Source: Acidobacteria bacterium UBA7540 (GTDB lineage: Bacteria > Acidobacteriota > Terriglobia > UBA7540). From it: a DNA stretch of 64,000 bases. Of the stretch, positions 1-7,472 are shown one piece after another. Location: assembly GCA_002478145.1 (NCBI GenBank), contig DLMI01000088.1, positions 36,132 to 100,131 on the forward strand, given 5' to 3'. Under the pieces are notes generated by a model. It was not told where the DNA came from. It made no database searches and saw only the letters and a list, made by a program, of their open reading frames with translations. A program made the translations under genes and the position numbers. Every line of letters starts with the position of its first letter. Within the stretch, counting starts at the first letter, position 1.

Positions 1-1205
1 AAGCCCGAGTGCGGCACGCTGCCATAGCGCCGCAAATCGAGATACCACTCGAAAGCCTGGCGAGGCAGGTTGGCCTCCTCGATGCGCTTCAACACCAGGT
101 CATAGTCAGCAAGACGCTCGCCCCCGCCGATGATTTCCCCGTAACCCTCCGGCGCGAGCATATCCACGCAAAGCGCCACTTCCGGGCGTTGCGGATCAGG
201 CGCCATATAGAAGGCCTTCACCTGGCTGGGATAGCGGTGGACGAGCACGGGCCGGTCGAAATTCTCGGAGATGATGGTCTCGTCGGCGCCGCCGAAATCG
301 CCGCCCCACTGAATCTCGCTGCCCTTCTGCTGGAGCATTTTCACGGCGTCGTCGTAGCTCAAGCGCGGGAAAGGCAGCTTGATCTTCTCGAGGTTGGCCA
401 CATTGCGCCCCAGCGTCTGCAGCTCAGGACGGCGGAACTCGAGAACGCGCTCAACCACGAAGGCCACCAATTCTTCCCCCAGCACCATCGCGTCGTCGAG
501 GTGGGCGAAGGCCACCTCCGGCTCGACCATCCAAAACTCCGTCAGGTGGCGACGGGTCTTGGACTTCTCGGCGCGGAAGGTGGGCCCGAAGCAGTAGGTC
601 TTGCCCACCGCCATGGCCGCCGCCTCGTTGTAAAGCTGGCCGGACTGTGTGAGGTAGGCTTTATCGTCGAAATAGTTCACCTCGAAGAGCGTGGTGGTGC
701 CCTCGCAGGCCGAGGGCGTGAAGATGGGCGTGTCCACCAAGGTGAAGCCGCGGCCGTCGAAGAAGTCGCGCACCGCTTTGATGATCTCGTGCCGGACGCC
801 CAGGATGGCGCGCTGGCGCATGGAACGCAGCCAGAGATGACGATGGTCCATCAGGAACTCGACGCCGTGCTCTTTGAGGGTGATGGGATAAGGGTTCTCG
901 ACCGGGATCAACTGCTCGATCTCGAGGTTGGTCACATCCAATTCGAAGCCGCTCGGAGCACGTTTATCCGCGCGCACCTTGCCGGTGACTCGCAACGAAG
1001 ATTCCTGGGTCAGAATGCGTACCCGCTCAAAGAGCTCCGGCGAAACCGCGCTCTTCACCACCACACCCTGAATCAGGCCCGTGCCGTCGCGGAAGAGCGG
1101 AAACAAAAGCTTGCCGCTCTCTCGCAGGTTATAGAGCCACCCCTGGATAAGAACTTCCTGGCCAACGTAATCCGCTACGCGTCGAATCTCAACCGTGGGA
1201 ATCAA
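1..1205 (-). CDS. asnS: Asparaginyl-tRNA synthetase, C-terminus cut by window edge
   Basis: Class II aminoacyl-tRNA synthetase that charges tRNA-Asn with asparagine in the cytoplasm. I translated the minus strand by eye. An OB-fold anticodon-binding domain fills roughly the first 100 residues, followed by the class II core with motif 1 around [11 protein letters not shown] and motif 2 as [17 protein letters not shown]. The acidic loop and spacing fit AsnRS better than AspRS. About 401 codons lie in the window; the frame is still open at base 1, so the last 30-60 residues with motif 3 are missing. The start is a TTG at 1205 preceded by GAGG about nine bases upstream; no ATG fits better. The large open frame on the opposite strand is a shadow of this gene. 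Confidence 0.93.
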   Translation of the reverse strand, partial: MIPTVEIRRVADYVGQEVLIQGWLYNLRESGKLLFPLFRDGTGLIQGVVVKSAVSPELFERVRILTQESSLRVTGKVRADKRAPSGFELDVTNLEIEQLIPVENPYPITLKEHGVEFLMDHRHLWLRSMRQRAILGVRHEIIKAVRDFFDGRGFTLVDTPIFTPSACEGTTTLFEVNYFDDKAYLTQSGQLYNEAAAMAVGKTYCFGPTFRAEKSKTRRHLTEFWMVEPEVAFAHLDDAMVLGEELVAFVVERVLEFRRPELQTLGRNVANLEKIKLPFPRLSYDDAVKMLQQKGSEIQWGGDFGGADETIISENFDRPVLVHRYPSQVKAFYMAPDPQRPEVALCVDMLAPEGYGEIIGGGERLADYDLVLKRIEEANLPRQAFEWYLDLRRYGSVPHSG

Positions 1206-1261
1206 GGGTATTTACCTCGATTAGTTGTCGGGGCGGTCTGCTGCCGCCGTAAATCCTCGAC

Positions 1262-1425
1262 AGGCTGCTGAAGAGTCCACTCCCGTGTCATCCTGGTCCC
1301 GCCGGCCTGGGCCGGAGAAGCATCTCGCCCTGCTGTTGGTCGGCAGAAAAGTCCAGAGCGGGATTCTTCGCTCCGCTTCGCTCAGAATGACAGGCCAACA
1401 ACATTCTGCAGCATTCCGTTAACAA
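1262..1425. repeat. Degenerate copy of the CATTC-GAGG palindromic element (family A)
   Basis: This stretch upstream of asnS starts like CAGGCTGCTGAAGAG, contains a GTCATCCTGG block and an inverted CAGAATGACAGG block, and ends with a TGCAGCATTCC remnant. It matches the layout of the better copies at 24907-25060, 47198-47351 and 56466-56630, but its centre has diverged. It holds no coding potential of its own. Confidence 0.6.
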
Positions 1426-1456
1426 TGCGCCGTGGGGCCGGCTGACACGGCTCCGC

Positions 1457-2278
1457 CTATGGGACGGCCTCGAAGCGATCTATCACTTCGCGGACTCGCG
1501 CCAATACATTCGGTTCCTTTCGCTCCGAGTTCAGCTCGAAAAGGATGGGAAACTGTGCGCCCGCCGAGCGGAAGTCGGGAATGGCCTGCGCCCAATCGAT
1601 CTCCCCCTCATACGGCAGAAGGTGCTCATCCTTTTCGCCATGGTTGTCGTGGACGTGCATGGCGGCGATCCGCTTTTGGAGCGTTCGGAAGGCCGGCTGA
1701 ACGCCACCCGCCATATGCGCATGGCCCGTATCAAAGCAGACTTTCAAATCCAGCCGCGTGTAGTGCAAGAACGACAGAATGTGTTCGGGGGTGCTTAACT
1801 CACTGGGAATATTCTCCAGCAGAATCTCGGCGCCCCGCTCTTTGGCGAAGATGTTCAGGTGTTCAATGGAGGTGAAAGCGGCATCGAACTTACGCAGGTC
1901 ATACTCTTCACCGGGAAGGCCCAGATGAAGAACGAGGTAACGAAATGGGAGGAGCTCGGCAACTTCGATGGCGCGCTTGATCTCATCCATGGAGGCGATA
2001 CGCAATCGGCGCCCCAGGTAGGCAATGGAAATCAGCAGCCCTCCCGACCGCCCCCAATTCCAGTCGCTAAAAAGGGGAGCGTGCAGGGAATGAAGAGTAA
2101 CGGCGTGGTCGCTGAACCACTGCGCCACATCGCGGAGCTGGTTCGGATCGTGATAGTCCAGATGCTGGCGGGCGGCCATGATTTCGAAATCACGCAGGCC
2201 CGCGGCCAGTATCTTGTCCAGGGTATGCGAATTGAGCCTTTCTTCCGCAAACAGGGAGGTGGAGAGACCGTAGTTCAT
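1457..2278 (-). CDS. Sugar phosphate isomerase/epimerase family (TIM barrel)
   Basis: 273 residues with the xylose isomerase-like/AP endonuclease 2 TIM-barrel pattern. Likely metal ligands are the Glu in ILLENIPSE, the Asp and His pair in CFDTGHAHM, and the His/Asp/His cluster in MHVHDNHGEKDEH. No signal peptide is visible, so it should be cytoplasmic. The ATG overlaps the ggt stop codon (TGATG), so the two are probably translated in a coupled way. The family acts on many sugars, inositols and hydroxypyruvate, so the substrate cannot be given from sequence. A second, Tat-exported relative lies at 33751-34689. Family sure, substrate unknown. Confidence 0.85.
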   Translation of the reverse strand: MNYGLSTSLFAEERLNSHTLDKILAAGLRDFEIMAARQHLDYHDPNQLRDVAQWFSDHAVTLHSLHAPLFSDWNWGRSGGLLISIAYLGRRLRIASMDEIKRAIEVAELLPFRYLVLHLGLPGEEYDLRKFDAAFTSIEHLNIFAKERGAEILLENIPSELSTPEHILSFLHYTRLDLKVCFDTGHAHMAGGVQPAFRTLQKRIAAMHVHDNHGEKDEHLLPYEGEIDWAQAIPDFRSAGAQFPILFELNSERKEPNVLARVREVIDRFEAVP

Positions 2279-3960
2279 CAGTATCCGACCGCCTTTCCGT
2301 AAGCCCGCGGATCAGCCGCGCCGAACTTCCATCCCGAGGCAGGATCAATTTCGATCGCCTCGCAGTCACCCATCCTACCGTAAAAATCAATCTGATACCC
2401 GGCTTCCTGCAATTCCCGGATGGTGTCCGCCGAAAATCCGACCCGTTCGAGGATCAGCCGGTCAGGTATCCACTGGTGGTGGAAGCGTGGGAAACACACC
2501 GCCTGGAGGACGTCCATCTTGAAGACCAGGACGTTCAAGAGCACCTGGAGAACGGTGTTGATGATAGTGCCTCCTCCCGGGGAGCCGAGAACGAGCCGGA
2601 GCTTCCCGTCCTGAAGGACCAGGGTAGGGGTCATACTCGAAAGTGGCCGTTTGTGGGGAGCTATGGCATTCGCGTCGCCTTGCACGAGGCCGTACAGGTT
2701 GGGCGCGCCCGGCTTGGAGGCAAAGTCGTCCATCTCATCGTTCAAGAGGAAACCCGCGCCCTCCACCGTGACTCCACTTCCATAGCCGTTATTCAAGGTG
2801 TAGGTGTTCGCCACCGCGTTCCCCTCAGCGTCCACCACGGAGTAGTGAGTGGTCTGGAGACCTTCAAACGGCTGGGGATTGCCCGCCTGGATAGGGGCAT
2901 CCGGCTTGGAATGCAGGATCTCCGCCCGCAGCTTCGCCGCATAGTCTTGACTCGTGAGGCGTGCCACCGGCACCGAGACGAAGTCGGCATCCCCCAGGTA
3001 AGCAGCGCGGTCGGCGTAAGCGTGACGCATGGCCTCGGTGATGAAATGCATGGATTGGAACGAATCCGGCACTCCCAAGTCAAGGGGCTGGAGGATATTA
3101 AGCATTTCAATCAACCCCACGCCTCCGGAACTCGGCGGGGGAACACTCAGAACCTCGTAACCCCGAAAGTGACCAACCAGTGGCTGGCGCAGCGTCGGTT
3201 GATAATGGGCCAAGTCTTGCTCGGTGATGAGGCCACGGTACTTGCCCATGGTGGCGACAATAGCCTGCGCGACGCGACCCGCATAAAAGCCATTCGCCCC
3301 CCGATGAGCGACAGCCTCAAGCGTTCGAGCCAGTTCCGGCTGCTTGAAAACCTCGCCAGGCTCGTACAGGCGTCCATCCCGGAGGAAAATTCGGCGTGAA
3401 GCATCGAACTTCGAGAGGAGGTCCCGGTCCAGGCGGAGCGATTCGCTGAGGTCGTAGCTGACCGCGAAACCATGCTTGGCGAGGCGAATCGCGGGCGCCA
3501 TCACGCGGGCCAGCCCAAGTCTCCCATATTTCTGCTCGGCCAGCGCAAGGCCGGCCACCGTGCCAGGAACCGCGGCCGACAAAGCTCCAACCGTACTGGC
3601 GTCCGGAATGAGTTCCCCACTGGAGTTGACGTACATGTTTCGGGAAGCCGCCGCCGGCGCCGCCTCACGGTAGTCCACTACCACGGCTTCGCCACTCACC
3701 AAGCGGATCAACATAAATCCGCCCCCGCCGATATTCCCCGCCACCGGATAAGTGACCGCGAGGGTAAACCCAACCGCCACCGCAGCGTCCACGGCGTTGC
3801 CACCGGCGCGAAGGATTTGGACCCCCACTTCGGATGCCAAAGCCTCGCTCGACGCCACCATCCCATGCCGCGCGGCCACAGGACTGAAAGCGAGTGCAGA
3901 GAGCGCGAAGGTCAAAAGAACAAGGGGCGGGAAGAGCTTTTTTTGCCAACTGAAATGCAC
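2278..3960 (-). CDS. ggt: Gamma-glutamyltransferase (glutathione hydrolase)
   Basis: An N-terminal nucleophile hydrolase that cleaves gamma-glutamyl bonds of glutathione and related peptides, normally in the periplasm after self-cleavage into two subunits. The cleavage and nucleophile Thr is the first T of TTHYSVVDAEGNAVANTYT; the downstream PLSSMTPTLVL and GSPGGGTIINTVLQV motifs are intact. The open frame begins at an ATG at 3996, but its first codons (QLSTS) lie in an inverted-repeat arm of the 3980-4205 element and have no good ribosome site. A GTG at 3960 has AAGG just upstream and begins directly with a signal peptide (lysines, then PLVLLTFALSALAF), so I prefer it. The gene is followed by an overlapping epimerase. 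Confidence 0.93.
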   Translation of the reverse strand: MHFSWQKKLFPPLVLLTFALSALAFSPVAARHGMVASSEALASEVGVQILRAGGNAVDAAVAVGFTLAVTYPVAGNIGGGGFMLIRLVSGEAVVVDYREAAPAAASRNMYVNSSGELIPDASTVGALSAAVPGTVAGLALAEQKYGRLGLARVMAPAIRLAKHGFAVSYDLSESLRLDRDLLSKFDASRRIFLRDGRLYEPGEVFKQPELARTLEAVAHRGANGFYAGRVAQAIVATMGKYRGLITEQDLAHYQPTLRQPLVGHFRGYEVLSVPPPSSGGVGLIEMLNILQPLDLGVPDSFQSMHFITEAMRHAYADRAAYLGDADFVSVPVARLTSQDYAAKLRAEILHSKPDAPIQAGNPQPFEGLQTTHYSVVDAEGNAVANTYTLNNGYGSGVTVEGAGFLLNDEMDDFASKPGAPNLYGLVQGDANAIAPHKRPLSSMTPTLVLQDGKLRLVLGSPGGGTIINTVLQVLLNVLVFKMDVLQAVCFPRFHHQWIPDRLILERVGFSADTIRELQEAGYQIDFYGRMGDCEAIEIDPASGWKFGAADPRAYGKAVGY

Positions 3961-3979
3961 AGTGCCTTGGCCACGAATG

Positions 3980-4205
3980 CTAGTGCTTAGTTGCATAGAT
4001 TCCCGCTATTATTTATGACCCTCGGAAGGGCGGGGCTTTAGCCCCGCCGCCGCGGGGCGGAGAGTTGAATGGGCCTTTAGGCCCTGAAGCCGCGTCGCTC
4101 AGGGGCTAAAGCCCCCAAATCCCACCTGCGCCCTACGGCGGGGCTGAAGCCCCGCCCTTCCACCCCCGACAAATAAGGTCGCTAACTTCTACAACTAAGC
4201 ACTAG
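3980..4205. repeat. 226-bp palindromic element with 14-bp terminal inverted repeats
   Basis: The ends are exact inverted copies: CTAGTGCTTAGTTG at 3980-3993 and CAACTAAGCACTAG at 4192-4205. Inside are nested GC-rich palindromes of the type GGCGGGGCTTTAGCCCCGCC and GGGGCTGAAGCCCCGCC. There is no gene inside. It is MITE-like. Its left end lies over the ATG at 3996 of the ggt frame. Confidence 0.75.
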
Positions 4206-4424
4206 ACAATGCGAATGAGCGTTCGCCGCTCGTTGACCTTCGTGCATACGTCTGGTGGAACGCCGTCAAGCACCTTACTCTAGGGGAAACCACCGAGAGG
4301 CGTCAAGACGAAGGAATGTCATGGGTGCGCGACGTAAGAGTCAAAGTCCCTCGGATGTAGCGCGGGCATCCTGGCCGCGTCGTCCGATGCAGATCATTTT
4401 CGTTTGGCCCTTGCGGAAACGATT

Positions 4425-4500
4425 CTTTCCCTCTCCCTTGGGGAGAGGGTGTCCCGCGACCGGCGCTTTCACCAGCCAGAGCGGGACGGGTGAGGGATCG
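4425..4500. repeat. Family C repeat (CCCTCTCCC / GGGTGAGGG)
   Basis: A CCCTCTCCC-TTGG-GGAGAGGG hairpin is followed by a CCGGCGCTTTCACCAGCC block and GGGTGAGGG. The same order occurs, reversed, at 7376-7447 and 21556-21632. A short related hairpin (CCCTCTCCGCCAAGGGAGAGGG) sits at 4558-4579, just past the stop of the membrane protein gene at 4583. The rest of 4206-4582 has no gene I can support; 4355-4385 holds one arm of another common repeat (GCGCGGGCATCCTGGCCGCG). Confidence 0.6.
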
Positions 4501-4582
4501 GTTGCACGCTGAGGAGGATCAGATCGGCGAACATGACGAAGCAACCCCTCACGTCACGCCCTCTCCGCCAAGGGAGAGGGCC

Positions 4583-6169
4583 TCATTTCCGACTTCGGGC
4601 CTCCGTGTCCCGCCGACCTGTGCCCCTGCGCAAGACCGGATGACGCGCGGCTAAAAGCCGCAGACCTAAGAGGCAGGTCTGCGCTTGTTCCGAAAGCCAA
4701 GTGTCGAGTCTGTTTGTCGCCGTCCTGAATGAAAGCCAAACGAGGAGGACACAGCACACGAGGAATATCCAAAACCCATATGTCGGATTATAGGTAATCA
4801 GAGATCCCTGAGGTGAAAGTCTGTCAAGCCACGGCACCGAGTAGACCGATTCGTACTGAAGCGTGCCTATATATGCCAGGAAGTACGTCGACAGGCCAAG
4901 GACGCAGACAGCAAGGAAACGCCGAACCTCATACAAGAACACGGGAAGCGGTTTGGCTCGATGGGAACGAAGCAGAACATCTAGAATGCAGATCAGAACG
5001 AAGGCCACTGCTACAGTTACCTGAATTCTTGCGTCGCGAAATGTTGGCAGGTTGAGGGCATAAATGTCGTCAGATGGGCGTTGGTGCAGTAGGAACTCAA
5101 ATCCTCTGAAAGAATCGCCATCCTGCGCGTTCTCCTTCGTCCACGTGAGCGTAAGACTGATAATGGCTACGCACGCAAGGGTGATCGCGAACCATCTAGA
5201 TCCGTTTGACAGGTGCTCCGGGACGTCCTTATCCTGGTGTTCGGAAGGGGGTCGATTGTTTTCAAGATACGACCTCCGAGTAACCATCAACATGCACGTG
5301 AGAAGGATGAGGCAAGCGTAGAGCGCAAACGGGTAGCTGAAAATAATCGAGTCCGTCAAATACACGAGAGTTAAAGTGAAGCTTGAAATTACTCCGAGCA
5401 GTAGTAGGACTACCGCGATGCTGAGAGTGCCCACCGCTAGACCAACGGGAGGCACTTCGAGCCATTTTTCCACACGGGAAGCAGCTTGTCGGAACGGAGC
5501 AGCTAGGAACTGAGCCACTGCCATTGCCTGGAAAAGGTCATCGCCGGCCCTGTTTCGCAGATGGGACCGGAGTTGCCGCCTGTAGGCGGACTGCTGAAAA
5601 CCAAGCACTACAACTACCGTTAACACCGCAAGAACGCAAAACGGAATGACCTTAGCAACCGTTAGAGCATTGACTATAATCGTGCTGCTGGATTGCTCGG
5701 AAGAAAGTTGGATTTGAAGACGGTAGGCCTCGTGTCTCTTTGTGTCGTAATCAACAAAGGCTTTCCTCCTTTCATTGGCGGCTTTGGCAAGGAGGTCAAA
5801 AGGTGATGTAGTCGGCCAGGAGAGCATCTCGTCAGTATTTCTTGTAATTTCAATCCAAGTGCGACTCGAACCCACATGACACGTGTCTTCCGAGGAGAGA
5901 ACAAGGGGCTGCGGCCGGGGTGTGCCAGGGTTGGGGTGAAGCGATTCGCGGGCTTGCTGATCGAGATTTTTCTGGAGGGTGTTTTGCTGGTCCACTAGGT
6001 ACTCGCAGAAGGTCCTATCTATCTTTTCGGCCTCTCGGCTGCCATTCGAGAGCGAAGACCAGACAACAAGCAATACCACAATTGTAAGAATCAGCAGCGA
6101 CACCCTTAGCTTGACAGTTCTCCAAATGAGTTCAGCAAGCCTGACTTCGGATTCGTTTGAACTGTCCAT
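4583..6169 (-). CDS. Unrecognised multi-pass membrane protein
   Basis: 528 residues, not recognised. I see about eight hydrophobic stretches: near residues 22-39, 172-190, 242-262, 275-296, about 327-344, and three more in the last 150 residues. Between the first and second there is a polar segment of about 130 residues, predicted extracytoplasmic or cytoplasmic, with Pro-rich LHPNPGTPRPQP and a few cysteines. The C-terminus is Arg-rich. It lies in a patch of three unknown membrane proteins (4583-7153) bordered by repeats, and its codon use looks less GC-biased than that of its neighbours, which hints at an acquired segment. No enzyme motif is visible. Confidence 0.7.
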   Translation of the reverse strand: MDSSNESEVRLAELIWRTVKLRVSLLILTIVVLLVVWSSLSNGSREAEKIDRTFCEYLVDQQNTLQKNLDQQARESLHPNPGTPRPQPLVLSSEDTCHVGSSRTWIEITRNTDEMLSWPTTSPFDLLAKAANERRKAFVDYDTKRHEAYRLQIQLSSEQSSSTIIVNALTVAKVIPFCVLAVLTVVVVLGFQQSAYRRQLRSHLRNRAGDDLFQAMAVAQFLAAPFRQAASRVEKWLEVPPVGLAVGTLSIAVVLLLLGVISSFTLTLVYLTDSIIFSYPFALYACLILLTCMLMVTRRSYLENNRPPSEHQDKDVPEHLSNGSRWFAITLACVAIISLTLTWTKENAQDGDSFRGFEFLLHQRPSDDIYALNLPTFRDARIQVTVAVAFVLICILDVLLRSHRAKPLPVFLYEVRRFLAVCVLGLSTYFLAYIGTLQYESVYSVPWLDRLSPQGSLITYNPTYGFWIFLVCCVLLVWLSFRTATNRLDTWLSEQAQTCLLGLRLLAARHPVLRRGTGRRDTEARSRK

Positions 6170-6318
6170 GACTTTTCACTGACCTTAGGACAAACGGAAC
6201 ATCTCTGTCAATACGTGTGAACCGCGGGTAGTGTGATATTGTTGCGTTTCTCGCCCCTAACTCCCGCCATGGAAGCTGGTATAGCTGACCATATCTGGAC
6301 GATAGGAGAGGTGATTTC

Positions 6319-6867
6319 CTAGCGACCTAGGCTGCCGTGTCCGAGTGACAACCAATGAGACAATTGGCCCCCGATGTTAATGGGGATCTCCCAGAAGACG
6401 TTGCGCATGGTGTCCCGAGGCGAGACAACGCCTGTTAGTATCAGAAGAACAAATATCATAACCGCCGAAGCTAGAAATACGACCGCATAATGCAGTGCCG
6501 TTTTCGCAAAGGACAACAACCCAATCCATGCGTACAACCCAGATGACATCAGCGAGATTATAGCTATGATCAATAATAGCGCGCCTAGAGGGGCACCCCA
6601 TGTTAGCAACAAACGCTGCTCTTTCTGCTGCGTAGCCGTACTTTCATCTTTGTGCCCAGGGAAAAAGAATTTGATAAGAAGAAAACAGACCAAGGGGACA
6701 CCTACTCCAGCTGCGATCTGTTCATTTGGAACGTGGTAGACATAACGAGCGATCAAGACGCCAGTCACAGAAATCATGAACATGCGCGGGACTCCACTAA
6801 CAACGGAAATCACAGCTTTGGTGATCCCGCTAAGTTGTAGTGCTTTGTTGTTCTGGTTCGGTCTCAT
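6319..6867 (-). CDS. Unrecognised small membrane protein
   Basis: 182 residues from the ATG at 6867, which has GAGG nine bases upstream. A GTG at 6930 would extend it but lacks a ribosome site. About four hydrophobic helices are visible: AVISVVSGVPRMFMISVTGV, a VGVPLVCFLLIKFFF stretch, APLGALLLIIAIISLMSS, and VVFLASAVMIFVLLILTGVV. The start overlaps the 3' end of the upstream gene by 38 bases, so the two are probably co-transcribed. No family recognised. Confidence 0.6.
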   Translation of the reverse strand: MRPNQNNKALQLSGITKAVISVVSGVPRMFMISVTGVLIARYVYHVPNEQIAAGVGVPLVCFLLIKFFFPGHKDESTATQQKEQRLLLTWGAPLGALLLIIAIISLMSSGLYAWIGLLSFAKTALHYAVVFLASAVMIFVLLILTGVVSPRDTMRNVFWEIPINIGGQLSHWLSLGHGSLGR

Positions 6868-7153
6868 GTCTGCCAGCCTCGGCTTTTCGCTTTCCATGGG
6901 AGGGTTTGAAAACTGTAACCATATCCCCACCCAATTGAATGTAAATGTACAAAAAGATCAGGTATATTACTGTTTCCTCTAACCGTAAGGCTCCTACCAT
7001 CCATTTCGGGGTAATCCATTCAAATCCACGATCCAGTCCCCTGTGGACCTCCATAAAAAGCGCAAGCGCGATGACACGTTGCAAAGCTTTCCATACGCGT
7101 CGCCAAAAGGCCCAATCCAAGGTGTGCGCTCCTCCTAGCCAGATGCATCCCAC
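6830..7153 (-). CDS. Unrecognised short membrane protein
   Basis: 107 residues with a GTG start and no clear ribosome site. An amphipathic or hydrophobic stretch (VIALALFMEV) and a second one (VIYLIFLYIYIQLGG) precede a charged C-terminus. It overlaps the next gene on the same strand, which supports a two-gene unit. Low complexity and a weak start make this the least certain of the three membrane genes here. Confidence 0.4.
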   Translation of the reverse strand: MGCIWLGGAHTLDWAFWRRVWKALQRVIALALFMEVHRGLDRGFEWITPKWMVGALRLEETVIYLIFLYIYIQLGGDMVTVFKPSHGKRKAEAGRHETEPEQQSTTT

Positions 7154-7375
7154 GACTTGAACAAAGGATAACCAAAAAGAGTACCCCGTCTATCAAGAAA
7201 TTAACACAATGTCAACAATGAAATGTCTTGCAAGTACAACCAGCAACGCACAGATATATCACTACCGAACCGCGGAACAGCCTAGTCCTCGCCATAGGCG
7301 CAAGGTACGGAGCAGAAGGTCAGAGCTAAAAAGCAGGTCTGGGTGACTTGCTGCTTCGCACGTACCAAAGAAACC

Positions 7376-7447
7376 GCTCACCCGGCCCGCGCCGGCTGGT
7401 GAAAACGCCGGTCGCGGGCCACCCTCCCCGCGGGAGAGGGCCGTTTC
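7376..7447. repeat. Family C repeat, second copy
   Basis: TCACCCGGCCCGCGCCGGC, then a GAAAACGCCGG block and a CCCTCCCCGCGGGAGAGGG hairpin, just past the stop of the beta-propeller/phosphoesterase gene. Same parts and order as at 21556-21632. The remaining bases between 7154 and 7472 are AT-richer and hold nothing I can name. Confidence 0.6.
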
Positions 7448-7472
7448 CCTAGCCCGACCCACCCGAATGTCG

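Noticed and set aside
9..1271. 420-codon open frame on the plus strand
   Set aside because: It is the antisense shadow of asnS, which is translated cleanly on the minus strand.
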